The position numbers and the translations under genes are program-made. A DNA stretch of 46,689 nt from Clostridiales bacterium (lineage in GTDB: Bacteria > Bacillota > Clostridia > Christensenellales > Pumilibacteraceae): NCBI GenBank assembly GCA_029070965.1, contig JAIEBI010000071.1:1-46689 (forward strand), given 5' to 3'. Below the pieces are notes generated by a model. That model saw nothing but the letters and a program-made list of their open reading frames with translations. It made no database searches and was not told the origin of the DNA. Below, one piece after another: positions 1 through 8,861 of this stretch (positions are counted from its first letter, which is position 1; each line of letters opens with the position of its first letter).

Positions 1-1
1 G

Positions 2-886
2 GGTAGCACCATAAGCATATATTTGGGCGACTCTACCGAACCTATTCAAACCGCAAATATCAACGAAACCATACCCAACGGAAAGGCGATAATCTCCGGT
101 AACTTTACCGCGGATTCGGCAAAAGAACTGGCGGGACAAATTATGAGCGGCACGTTTGACGTAGCGCTCGAGCTTAAAGAATCGCAAACGATTTCTCCCA
201 CGCTCGGCGAGAACGCAATGAATTACGGCTTGATTGCCGGTATCGTCGGTTTAGCGCTTGTTATAATTTTCCTTTGCGTTATCTACGGAATGATGGGCTT
301 TGCGGCGACGCTTGCGCTTATTATCTACTTGATAATTTACTTGTTCTTCTTGGCGGTATTGCCTTGGGTTCAGCTTACGCTCCCCGGTATTGCCGGTATC
401 TTGTTAAGTATCGGTATGGCGGTTGACGCAAACGTAATTATATTCGAGCGTATAAAAGACGAATACCGCGGCGGCAAGTCGATTATGGCTGCATACCACG
501 CTGGCTTCAAAAAGGCGCTTTTCGCAATTCTCGACAGTAACGTTACAACGGTTATCGCGTGTGTGCTGTTAATGTTGCTCGGCACCGGTTCTATCAGCGG
601 TTTTGCTCTCACGTTGCTTGTGGGTGTCCTTATCTCGCTGTTTACCGCGCTTGTTGTTTCGCGCGCATTACTCAAATACTTTATCAACCTCAATTCCTAT
701 AACGCCAAGCTGTATCGCCTTAAACGCGGTAAGCAGTTTGAGGGGCTTGACGCTGGCGCTACCGACGCAAGTGTTTTAGCGGATATGGAACGCGAAAAGA
801 AGGAAAAAGATGATAGACAACAGGAGAAAGAACGTGCTAAGGCTGAGCGCCGTTCGCGTAAAAACAGAGGAGGCGAGACGGCATAA
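2..886 (+). CDS. secD: Protein translocase subunit SecD, C-terminal part (cut by window edge)
   Basis: The reading frame is open to the left edge, so only about the last 294 residues of SecD are present. SecD works with SecF in the membrane to use the proton motive force to drive late steps of Sec-dependent export. Visible are the end of the extracytoplasmic domain (NGKAIISGNFTADSAKELA and a following LELKESQTISPTLG stretch), then the RND-type membrane domain with about five hydrophobic segments and the conserved GMAVDANVIIFERIKDE motif before the last three. After the final segment there is a long charged cytoplasmic tail (ADMEREKKEKDDRQQEKER and onward), longer than in many SecD proteins. 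The stop codon overlaps the secF start by one base (TAATG), and the secF ribosome binding site AGAGGAGG lies in the secD tail codons, so the two are co-translated. Identification is firm; the true start is outside the window. Confidence 0.96.
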   Translation, partial: GSTISIYLGDSTEPIQTANINETIPNGKAIISGNFTADSAKELAGQIMSGTFDVALELKESQTISPTLGENAMNYGLIAGIVGLALVIIFLCVIYGMMGFAATLALIIYLIIYLFFLAVLPWVQLTLPGIAGILLSIGMAVDANVIIFERIKDEYRGGKSIMAAYHAGFKKALFAILDSNVTTVIACVLLMLLGTGSISGFALTLLVGVLISLFTALVVSRALLKYFINLNSYNAKLYRLKRGKQFEGLDAGATDASVLADMEREKKEKDDRQQEKERAKAERRSRKNRGGETA

Positions 887-2250
887 TGAAACTGAAAGAT
901 AAATTAAGCAATTTAATGGAAAATGATTTCCACATTGCGGAAAAGCGAAAGCTCGTATTTATTATTCCGCTTGTCATTTTGGTTGTTGCGGCAATCATGA
1001 TGATAGTGTTTAGATTCACATTAGGCTCGACGTTTAACTTGGGTACAGACTTTACGGGTGGTTATTCGGTTGACGTTAAGCTGGGCAACAAGCTTACCGA
1101 AAGCAACAAGCAAGTTTACTTCGATCAGATAGAGGAAGTTTTCAAAGCTGTTAAGGCCGATAACGACAAAACGTATAAAGTCGAGATTTCGGGTGCTATG
1201 CAGTTGCAGGGCTCTGGCGATACGGCTTCCATTCGTGTTAAGTATTCTCAAATAAGCGGCGTAAGCGAAAACGAAATGAGTACTTACGTTAATCCGGCCA
1301 TCGTGTCGGAGCTTGAAAACAAAGTTCTCAACAAAGTACCTTCGGTCGCTATCAACGGCAATACGATTACTGCTACTTATGACGAGGTTATAAATGCCGA
1401 CGGCGATGACAGCCCGTTTGCCGACTTGCGCGCGGCGTTTATTAAGGCGTTGCCCAATATAAACGAAAGCACTAATGCCGGAATTACGGCCACCGAAAGC
1501 TCGATTAATCTCAATCACGAAAACAAAAAACAAATAATAATTACAAGCACGACGGACGTAAGCAATTCGGCAAAGGTGCGTAGTGCAATCGTGTCAGCTA
1601 TGAATCTTCCCGATAAATACTCGGGTTCGGTATCCGGCGGAGATATGGTTGGCGCAACCGTTTCGACTGAGTTGTTGTTTACCGCAATACTCGCCGTATC
1701 GCTTGCACTTATATTCATGCTTTGCTATATAGGTGTTCGCTTCCAGCTTTCCAGTGGTTTGGCATGTATTATCGCGTTGTTCCATGACTTGCTTATTATG
1801 TTCGCAGCTATGGCGATATTCCATGTGGAAATCAACAGTACGTTTATTGCGGCGCTTATAACAATACTCGGTTATTCCATTAACAACTCGATTATCATAT
1901 TTGACCGCGTCCGTGAAAATATGCGTTCCGTTTACGCAAAGAACATGACGCCGGAGGGCATAGCTAACAAGTCGATAAAAGAAACGTTGTTGCGTTCCAT
2001 AAACACAACTATTACAACGTTGATTATGATAGCGATGGTTGCGATTATAGGCGTAAGCGACATAAGAATATTCGCTATTCCTATTATAATCGGTTTGTTG
2101 GCGGGTACGTATTCGTCTATTTGCATCGCTCCGTCGTTGTGGGCGTTGTTCCAGCGCGTCGGTAAGAATAGAGCGAATTTCAATCTTCCGCCAGTAGATA
2201 AACGCAAGCAAAAACAAAAGCCTGCTAAGCCGTCAAAAATCGGCGCATAA
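886..2250 (+). CDS. secF: Protein translocase subunit SecF with enlarged extracytoplasmic domain
   Basis: SecF is the partner of SecD in the export complex. The product has 454 residues. Transmembrane segment 1 lies at about residues 22-41 and is followed by the family motif LGTDFTGGYSVDV (52-64). The C-terminal five-helix RND-like bundle runs from about residue 262, with GVRFQLSSGLACIIALFHD and SINNSIIIFDRVRENMR. The segment between helices 1 and 2 is about 215 residues, roughly twice that of the familiar short SecF proteins, so an insertion or an expanded P1 domain is present. The C terminus is rich in lysine. ATG at 886 overlaps the secD stop and has a strong Shine-Dalgarno sequence. The gene ends just before an intrinsic terminator. 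Confidence 0.96.
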   Translation: MKLKDKLSNLMENDFHIAEKRKLVFIIPLVILVVAAIMMIVFRFTLGSTFNLGTDFTGGYSVDVKLGNKLTESNKQVYFDQIEEVFKAVKADNDKTYKVEISGAMQLQGSGDTASIRVKYSQISGVSENEMSTYVNPAIVSELENKVLNKVPSVAINGNTITATYDEVINADGDDSPFADLRAAFIKALPNINESTNAGITATESSINLNHENKKQIIITSTTDVSNSAKVRSAIVSAMNLPDKYSGSVSGGDMVGATVSTELLFTAILAVSLALIFMLCYIGVRFQLSSGLACIIALFHDLLIMFAAMAIFHVEINSTFIAALITILGYSINNSIIIFDRVRENMRSVYAKNMTPEGIANKSIKETLLRSINTTITTLIMIAMVAIIGVSDIRIFAIPIIIGLLAGTYSSICIAPSLWALFQRVGKNRANFNLPPVDKRKQKQKPAKPSKIGA

Positions 2251-2260
2251 CTGATGAAAC

Positions 2261-2286
2261 AAAAGCCTTCCGAGTGAAGGCTTTTT
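2261..2286 (+). terminator. Intrinsic terminator after secF
   Basis: A perfect 10-bp stem (AAAAGCCTTC pairing with GAAGGCTTTT) with the 5-base loop CGAGT begins 10 bases after the secF stop. The 3' arm runs into a short T-run. It can end the secDF transcript. The recJ start follows within 30 bases, which leaves no room for an ordinary promoter between them. Confidence 0.85.
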
Positions 2287-2304
2287 GCCATAAAAAAGTT
2301 TAAC

Positions 2305-4656
2305 GTGGGAGCAATGAATTTAACTACGCAACAAATCAACAACGTTACACCTGATAATAATGAGGTTGAACGCATTAGTAAAAAACTCGGACTTAATAAA
2401 AAGTTGGTTGAGTTGTTGTTTTTGCGCGGTTATGATAATGTCGACGCCATAGACGTATTTTTACATCCCAGCGTCGATAATTTTTATCCGCCCGAAAGCA
2501 TGCTCGGTATGAACGAGTGTTGCGATCGGTTGCGCCAAGCGATTGAAAATAACGAGCGCGTGGTTGTTTACGGTGATTACGACGCCGACGGCATTTGCGC
2601 TTCGTCTATTTTATCGTTGTATCTTTCCGAGCAGGGCGTGGAAGTGTACACCCATATTCCGGACAGATTGGGCGAGGGCTATGGGTTGAACAGCGATAGT
2701 GTAGAGCGCATTATAGAAAACATAATTCCCGATTTGATTTTGACTTGCGACTGCGGCATTTCCGCTATCGAAGAGGTTGAATTAGCAAAAGAATTGGGCG
2801 TGGATATAGTTGTCACCGATCACCATGAGGTTGGCAAAGTTTTACCCGATTGCGTAGTTGTAAATCCGCACCAATCGGCATGCAAATATCCGTTTAAGGA
2901 TTTGTGCGGCGCAGGCGTAGCGCTCAAAATAGTTCAAGCGATGGGCGGGGTGCAAGCGGCAAGCGCGTACTACGATCTTGCGGCCATTGCCACCGTCGCC
3001 GACCTTGTAAGTCTTACCGACGAAAATCGATTGATTGTGCAGTTGGGGCTTATGAGCATGTCTCATAGCAAGAATTTCGGTGTTGCCGCACTTATCGATT
3101 CACTCAAGCTTAAAACGGTTACCTCGTCGGATATAGCTTTCCGCATAGCACCGAGAATAAACGCGGCGGGTAGAATGGGTAGTGCATATCGCGCGTTTGA
3201 GTTGTTTACCTCATCCGATCCGACAATCGTGTCCGACAGGCTTCAACAAATAATCGATGCAAATAATGACCGCAAAACGCTGTGTGACGATCTTTATGCG
3301 CAAGCTATAGAATTATTAAAAAACGAGGATCTTATAGATCGACGTGCCATAGTAATTTGCAGTAATAAGTGGGAAAAGGGTATTACGGGCATACTGGCGG
3401 CACGACTTGTCGGCGACTTTAAACGCCCCGTATTTATCTTAGTCAAGAGCGGTGACGAATATAAAGGTACTTGCCGTAGCGTCGAGGGCATAAACATTTA
3501 CGAATTATTAAGCAAGCAGTCCGATATACTGAAAGAATTCGGCGGGCATAATCAAGCCGCGGGCTTTACTATATTGCCGGAATACGTAGACGAATTTAAG
3601 CTGCGTATTTGGGCCGCACTGGAAAACGTGGATATAAACACGTTTATTCCGTCGTTAAAGTATGATATGGAATTGAGCGAAAGCGAGGTAAATGCCGACT
3701 TTGCCGCGTCGTTAGAGCTTTTGGAGCCAACAGGCAACAACGGCAATCCCAAGCCGCTGTTTATGACCAAAACAACTTCGCTCACGGCCACGCCGTTAAA
3801 GAACAATATAAACCATACAATACTCAAATCAAGCGGCGGACTGCAATTTTTTGCATACAATTCTTATAAGCTGAACACGTACTACAATGGTGCGACCGAG
3901 CGTGAAATGGTGTACGAGCTCATAGACGGCGATTATTCTCCACGCCTGTATTTGCGTGGTTGCGCCCTGAATAGGCTTGCGGTAAATGACACGCTTGCGC
4001 GTGCCGGTTATTTGCGCATGCTCAACTATGCGCCGCACGACGATTGCAAATACACCAAATATACTCCCGACGAGCTTAATTCGCTTATAGACAGCAAATT
4101 CGGTATTTTGATTATAGCCGGAAGCAAGAGAGCTTATGACGAAGCGGTCAATCTCGGTAACGATAATATAGTAATGCATGAAATACTTTCCGAAACGGCG
4201 GTAAACGTTTATACCCGATTGATAATCGCTCCCGAACTTTCCAAATCGTTCATGCTGGAAAATTACAATCGTGTGATTTTTCTCGACTATCCGCCGTCTA
4301 TGAACGTGGTAGGGTATATTAACAGTCGGACTAACGCTGAGGTATATATTCCCGAGCATGACAACCGCGCCGAGCTGTTTTCTTGCGTTAAATCGGATAG
4401 AAGGATTTTCGGGGAGTATTACAATGCCATTAAGGGACATTGCACTATCAAAGCGCCAAACGTATATTCCTACTTTAAGGCATTACATTCCCGTGTAAAA
4501 AGTATCGAGCTCCCGCAGTTTATGGCATGCTTATCGGTATTTACGCAGCTTAAACTGTTATCTTTTCGCCCCGATAATGGAATTGCTATATTTAACGTAA
4601 ACAATGCGCTTGAAAATTCGGATATTTACAAGACTATCGAGGCGTGGCAATCATGA
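2305..4656 (+). CDS. recJ: Single-stranded-DNA-specific exonuclease RecJ
   Basis: RecJ degrades single-stranded DNA 5' to 3' in recombination and repair. The product has up to 783 residues. The DHH phosphoesterase domain is clear: VVYGDYDADG (about 86-95), a TCDCGISA motif, and VTDHH (about 170) as the catalytic metal-binding set. These are followed by RIAPRINAAGRMG, and by the DHHA1 nucleic-acid-binding domain with GGHNQAAGFTI. The remaining roughly 300 residues hold the OB-fold and C-terminal region typical of long Firmicutes RecJ. GTG at 2305 and ATG at 2314 are both possible starts; neither has a well-spaced Shine-Dalgarno sequence. The 3' end overlaps the next gene by 4 bases (ATGA). Confidence 0.95.
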   Translation: MGAMNLTTQQINNVTPDNNEVERISKKLGLNKKLVELLFLRGYDNVDAIDVFLHPSVDNFYPPESMLGMNECCDRLRQAIENNERVVVYGDYDADGICASSILSLYLSEQGVEVYTHIPDRLGEGYGLNSDSVERIIENIIPDLILTCDCGISAIEEVELAKELGVDIVVTDHHEVGKVLPDCVVVNPHQSACKYPFKDLCGAGVALKIVQAMGGVQAASAYYDLAAIATVADLVSLTDENRLIVQLGLMSMSHSKNFGVAALIDSLKLKTVTSSDIAFRIAPRINAAGRMGSAYRAFELFTSSDPTIVSDRLQQIIDANNDRKTLCDDLYAQAIELLKNEDLIDRRAIVICSNKWEKGITGILAARLVGDFKRPVFILVKSGDEYKGTCRSVEGINIYELLSKQSDILKEFGGHNQAAGFTILPEYVDEFKLRIWAALENVDINTFIPSLKYDMELSESEVNADFAASLELLEPTGNNGNPKPLFMTKTTSLTATPLKNNINHTILKSSGGLQFFAYNSYKLNTYYNGATEREMVYELIDGDYSPRLYLRGCALNRLAVNDTLARAGYLRMLNYAPHDDCKYTKYTPDELNSLIDSKFGILIIAGSKRAYDEAVNLGNDNIVMHEILSETAVNVYTRLIIAPELSKSFMLENYNRVIFLDYPPSMNVVGYINSRTNAEVYIPEHDNRAELFSCVKSDRRIFGEYYNAIKGHCTIKAPNVYSYFKALHSRVKSIELPQFMACLSVFTQLKLLSFRPDNGIAIFNVNNALENSDIYKTIEAWQS

Positions 4657-6839
4657 GCGACGGTATATCCAAAATCGAAGCGCAAAAAATTATCGATCGT
4701 GAAAGCATGCATTTGCGCTCAAGATATGTTTTAATGTACACCGACAAGCAAATCGAATTGCTTGACAGTGTGTTGTCTTATGCTATTCGCATGCACGGCA
4801 GTCAGCGTAGGGTGTCGGGGGAGCCGTATATTATTCATCCTATTGCTGTTGCAAACATTTTGCTTGATATCGGCATGGATAGTCCGACGGTTGCCGCGGC
4901 GCTGTTGCATGACTGTATAGAGGACACCGACTCCACTCCGGAGGAAATAACGTCGCTGTTTGGCGCGGAGATATGCACCCTTGTTACGGCCGTCACCAAA
5001 CTGGCTAAAATGGTGTTCAAGTCCAAGTTGGAGGAGCAAGCCGAAAACTTTCGGCGCATGTTCTTTGCCATGGCAAAGGATATACGCGTAATTTTGATTA
5101 AGCTTGCCGACAGGCTACACAACATGCGCACGGTTGACGTTCTTTCCAGAGACAGACAAATAGCAATGGCTACCGAAACTTTGGATATTTACGCACCGCT
5201 CGCGTCAAGGTTAGGCTTGTCGTTTATAAAATGCGAGCTGGACGACTTGTGTTTAAAAACGTTGCATCCAGATGCTTACGACGATTTGGTAAAAGCCGTG
5301 TCGTTAAAACGCGCACAGCGACAGGACCTTGTTGTAAACATTTGCGAAACGTTACGCAAAAAATTGAGCGAGCTTAAAATTAACGGGCAGGTAAGCGGTA
5401 GGCCTAAGCATTTTTACAGCATATACAAAAAAATGGTCGGACAAAACAAAACGTTCGATCAAATTTACGATCTTACCGCAGTGCGTGTTATTGTGGATAG
5501 CGTGCAAGATTGCTATACGGTTTTGGGCGCTATACACACCATATGGAAGCCTATACCCGGACGGTTTAAGGACTATATTGCCGTGCCCAAGCCCAATAAC
5601 TATCAGTCTCTTCATACCACGGTTATTACAAATTACGGCGCGCCGTTTGAAATTCAAATCCGTACTTTCGAGATGCATAAGATTGCCGAATACGGCATTG
5701 CCGCGCACTGGAAATACAAGGAAAATCGTGTTGCCGATTCCGACCTCGACGAAAAACTGAAATGGCTGCGCGGCGTTATGGAAACGGAAAAAGAGCAAAC
5801 GGCCGATCCCGAGGAGTTTTACGAATCACTCAAATTGGATTTGTACAGCGGTCAAGTGTTTGTATTCACTCCGCGCGGGGACGTTCTTGCAATGCCGGAG
5901 GGCGCGACTCCCGTTGACTTTGCGTATACCGTTCACTCGGAGGTTGGTAATAAATGTGTTGGCGCAAAGGTCAATAACAAGATGGTCCCGCTTGAAACCA
6001 AGCTGCAAACGGGTGATTACGTCGATATTATAACCTCCCAAAATTCAAAGGGACCCAGCCGTGACTGGCTTAGATTTATCAAAACGTCGGCCGCAAAGAG
6101 CAAGATACGTGCATTCTTTAAGCATGCAATGAAGGAAGATAATATCAAGCATGGCAAGGAGCTTTTGGAGCGTGAGGCAAAAAACCGCGGGTATTCGCTT
6201 AACGACTTGTTTGTTCAAAAGTGGCTTGACACAATAATGCTAAGGTATTCATTTTCTTCCATAAACGATATGTATGCGTCTGTGGGATATGGCGCTTATA
6301 CGCCCAACCAAATACTTTTAAAGCTAATCGATTTCTACAAGCGCGAACATCCCGTCGTGCCGGAAAATATAGTTAGCTCTACCGTAACCAAAGTTGACGG
6401 GCAGGGCATTGTGGTAAACGGCCACAGCGATCTGCTGGTGCGTATGGCAAAGTGTTGTTCGCCGGTCCCGGGAGACGGCATTGTCGGATATATTTCGCGT
6501 GGGCGCGGTGTAACAATTCACCGTGACAACTGTCCCAATATTAAAAATGCGGAAGATTTTCGGCTTATAGAAGCGCATTGGAGCGGTAAGAGAAGTGCGC
6601 CTTTTGTAGCGTCGCTTACAGTAGAATGTCAAGACGCAGGCGGCGTGCTTGCACGCATTACCAAGGCAGTGTCCGACATGAAGGTGTTTATCGAATCAAT
6701 GTCGGCACGTTCCGACAAGGTCAGCCACGGCGTTATTTCGCTCAGCGTGCGCGTAACGTCGCCCGAACAGCTCGATATGGTTATAAAGAAAATCAAAGCG
6801 TTACGCAACGTCGATAAGGTTTACCGCGCGGTAAAATAG
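4653..6839 (+). CDS. relA: Bifunctional (p)ppGpp synthase/hydrolase (RelA/SpoT family)
   Basis: This cytoplasmic enzyme makes and degrades the alarmone (p)ppGpp in the stringent response. The N-terminal HD hydrolase domain has YIIHPIAVA and the LLHDCIEDT metal-binding motif (about residue 86), both intact. The synthetase domain follows, with HFYSIYKKM, RFKDYIAVPKPNNYQSLHT and the catalytic EIQIRT. The RxKD form fits bifunctional Rel rather than the synthase-only RelA. A TGS domain (VFTPRGDVLAMPEGATPVDFA), a helical and Cys-containing region (KCCSPVPGD) and a C-terminal ACT domain complete the usual long architecture of about 728 residues. ATG at 4653 is chosen because it has GAGG 10 bases upstream and overlaps the recJ stop as ATGA; an in-frame GTG lies at 4644. 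Confidence 0.96.
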   Translation: MSDGISKIEAQKIIDRESMHLRSRYVLMYTDKQIELLDSVLSYAIRMHGSQRRVSGEPYIIHPIAVANILLDIGMDSPTVAAALLHDCIEDTDSTPEEITSLFGAEICTLVTAVTKLAKMVFKSKLEEQAENFRRMFFAMAKDIRVILIKLADRLHNMRTVDVLSRDRQIAMATETLDIYAPLASRLGLSFIKCELDDLCLKTLHPDAYDDLVKAVSLKRAQRQDLVVNICETLRKKLSELKINGQVSGRPKHFYSIYKKMVGQNKTFDQIYDLTAVRVIVDSVQDCYTVLGAIHTIWKPIPGRFKDYIAVPKPNNYQSLHTTVITNYGAPFEIQIRTFEMHKIAEYGIAAHWKYKENRVADSDLDEKLKWLRGVMETEKEQTADPEEFYESLKLDLYSGQVFVFTPRGDVLAMPEGATPVDFAYTVHSEVGNKCVGAKVNNKMVPLETKLQTGDYVDIITSQNSKGPSRDWLRFIKTSAAKSKIRAFFKHAMKEDNIKHGKELLEREAKNRGYSLNDLFVQKWLDTIMLRYSFSSINDMYASVGYGAYTPNQILLKLIDFYKREHPVVPENIVSSTVTKVDGQGIVVNGHSDLLVRMAKCCSPVPGDGIVGYISRGRGVTIHRDNCPNIKNAEDFRLIEAHWSGKRSAPFVASLTVECQDAGGVLARITKAVSDMKVFIESMSARSDKVSHGVISLSVRVTSPEQLDMVIKKIKALRNVDKVYRAVK

Positions 6840-6848
6840 GTGATGCTT

Positions 6849-7460
6849 ATGTATATTGAGTGTATTGAAACGGGCAGTTGTGAAACCGATACATATATGA
6901 TAATAGAAGGGAATGACGCAATCGTTATCGATCCCGACAATTACGAGCTTGTAAATTTACTCTTAGCACAACATGGCGCTACCGCAAAGTACGTGCTTGT
7001 TACTCACGGACATTTCGATCATATCGGTGCTGTGGCGCGGTTTAAAACAAGCGGGGCAATGGTGTATATTTCCCAAATAGATTATGACTTGTTTGTTAAA
7101 CCGGACGACAATGTAAATAATGGATTTTTCGGTGAGAATGTGGAATCGTTTGCAGCGGACGTTCTTGTAGGCGACGGCGACAAGTTTAGCATTTGCAATC
7201 ACGATTTTACCGTTATGGCAACCCCCGGACACACTCCCGGCGGCGTTTGTTACATTATGGACGACAACTGCATTTTTTCGGGCGACACGCTTTTTCGGCT
7301 TAGCATAGGACGAACCGACTTTCCGCTATGTTCGCATGCCGATTTAATGCTATCCATAAAAAGGCTTTTTGCATTAAACGGCGATTATGCCGTTTATCCG
7401 GGGCATGGCAAAAGTACCACGCTCGACTTTGAGCGAAAGAACAATCCATATGTTCACTGA
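6849..7460 (+). CDS. Metallo-beta-lactamase-fold hydrolase (glyoxalase II-like)
   Basis: The product is a protein of about 203 residues with the full set of metal ligands of the MBL fold: THGHFDHIG (HxHxDH), GHTPGG, FSGDTLF and YPGHG. The family hydrolyses thioesters such as S-lactoylglutathione in some members, but most short Firmicutes members have no proven substrate. ATG at 6849 is preferred over GTG 6840 and ATG 6843 because AGGTGAT precedes it at good spacing and the resulting N terminus (MYIECIETGSCETDTYMI) matches the family start. The gene sits between rel and hemZ, the usual Clostridial order, and overlaps hemZ by 11 bases. Confidence 0.9.
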   Translation: MYIECIETGSCETDTYMIIEGNDAIVIDPDNYELVNLLLAQHGATAKYVLVTHGHFDHIGAVARFKTSGAMVYISQIDYDLFVKPDDNVNNGFFGENVESFAADVLVGDGDKFSICNHDFTVMATPGHTPGGVCYIMDDNCIFSGDTLFRLSIGRTDFPLCSHADLMLSIKRLFALNGDYAVYPGHGKSTTLDFERKNNPYVH

Positions 7461-8820
7461 TATCAAAACCAATACAGAGCTTGCGGACGTAGCTAAGCTT
7501 TTTTATTTCGGCGATTGTCCTGATATTTCGCTGTCCGTGGACGGGCAGTCCTTTTCGGTAAATATCGACGGCAAAGTCACGACATACTCGTATGACGCCG
7601 ATTTTTACAACGTTATTCCGCAGGCGCATAGAGTACAACGCTTGTCCAAGATAGCTGTATACGATGCGCTATGCGATTATACGGGGCGAATTATGCCGTG
7701 GGGCGCGCTTACCGGCGTACGTCCGACAAAGCTGTTTTACGAATGCTTGCGCGAGGGAAACAGCGCACAGGACGCCACAGAGCTAATGCAAAATGTTTAC
7801 CGCATAAGCCAAGCGCGCGCCGACGTGCTAAACAAAATCGTACAATCTCAGCAGGGTAAAGTTTTCTTTCCGGACGATTATTACAATCTTTACGTTCATA
7901 TTCCGTACTGCACCACGCGTTGCAGCTATTGCTCGTTTGTATCGTTGCCCATTGCCAAGTGCAAGCAGCAGTCTTATGAGTATGTAGAGCTGTTGTCAGG
8001 CGAGATAAGGCAGTCTATGGATTTTCTCGCCGAGCGTGGAAAAAGGCTGTTATCCGTTTATATAGGCGGAGGAACGCCTACTGCACTCGACGAAAAATCA
8101 CTGGATGCATTGCTTACGGCAATCAACGTAAACGGCGTTGAATACACTTGCGAAGCCGGTAGGCCCGATACTGTTACCAAAGAAAAATGTGATATAATGA
8201 AGGCGCACGGAGTGACAAGGGTGTGCGTAAACCCGCAAACGTTGAATAACGAAACACTTGTCAAGATTGGCCGGAGTCACACCGTAAAGCAGTTTTATGA
8301 CGCTTACGAATGCGCTGTTAATTGTGGATTCGATATAAACTGCGATCTTATAGCGGGTTTGGAGGACGAAAAACCCGACGATTTTATTAAATCGTACAAC
8401 GGTATTATTCAGTTGTCGCCGCATAACATTACCGTTCATTCACTATCTAAAAAGAACGGCAGTGCGATTAGGTACACCGACGGAGAGAACGTCGGCACGG
8501 CACAAATGTTAAACTACGTATTAGCCAATATGAATAATTACAATCCGTATTATTTGTATCGGCAAAAGCGACAAGCTTGCAATTTGGAAAACATAGGACT
8601 GTCCTTGCCGGACAAGGAGTGCATAAACAACATCACTACTATGGAGGAAACGGTAAGCGTTGTGGCTTGCGGCGCGGGCGCAATTTCCAAGCTTGTAGCC
8701 GATAACAAAATAGTCCGTCATGCAAACGTACGAGACGTGGGTCTATACATTACGGAATACGGCGACAGGCTGAAAGCCAAACACGATTGTTTTTCAAACG
8801 TATTGGACAAGAGTGTATAA
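7450..8820 (+). CDS. hemZ: Coproporphyrinogen III dehydrogenase-like radical SAM protein HemZ
   Basis: This is a radical SAM enzyme of the HemN/HemZ group, 456 residues. The N-terminal 120 residues are specific to HemZ and include GVRPTKLFYE. The SAM-cluster motif is CTTRCSYC (Cys154, Cys158, Cys161), followed by the SAM-binding YIGGGTPTAL. HemN-type enzymes decarboxylate coproporphyrinogen III without oxygen; HemZ is the Firmicutes form and its exact reaction is less certain. The long open frame reaches back to 7387 but the start is placed at ATG 7450, overlapping the preceding gene by 11 bases. Only a weak GAGCGAAAG Shine-Dalgarno sequence is visible. No other haem genes are in the window, so another radical SAM role cannot be excluded. 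Confidence 0.88.
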   Translation: MFTDIKTNTELADVAKLFYFGDCPDISLSVDGQSFSVNIDGKVTTYSYDADFYNVIPQAHRVQRLSKIAVYDALCDYTGRIMPWGALTGVRPTKLFYECLREGNSAQDATELMQNVYRISQARADVLNKIVQSQQGKVFFPDDYYNLYVHIPYCTTRCSYCSFVSLPIAKCKQQSYEYVELLSGEIRQSMDFLAERGKRLLSVYIGGGTPTALDEKSLDALLTAINVNGVEYTCEAGRPDTVTKEKCDIMKAHGVTRVCVNPQTLNNETLVKIGRSHTVKQFYDAYECAVNCGFDINCDLIAGLEDEKPDDFIKSYNGIIQLSPHNITVHSLSKKNGSAIRYTDGENVGTAQMLNYVLANMNNYNPYYLYRQKRQACNLENIGLSLPDKECINNITTMEETVSVVACGAGAISKLVADNKIVRHANVRDVGLYITEYGDRLKAKHDCFSNVLDKSV

Positions 8821-8821
8821 A

Positions 8822-8861
8822 TTACTGTACATTTTGAGCGGTTTAGTGTATAATTATGTCG
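8822..8861 (+). promoter_or_regulatory. Possible promoter overlapping the miaB start
   Basis: TATAAT lies at 8849-8854, with TGTACA (4 of 6 to the -35 consensus) 17 bases upstream at 8826-8831. If used, transcription would start at about 8861, next to the second in-frame ATG of miaB at 8862, giving a leaderless message. The gene could equally be read through from hemZ only 35 bases upstream. Confidence 0.3.

Noticed and set aside
370-693. Open frames on the opposite strand of secD and of most other genes
   Set aside because: They mirror strong genes, have no family motifs or ribosome binding sites, and their amino acid content is that of antisense shadows.
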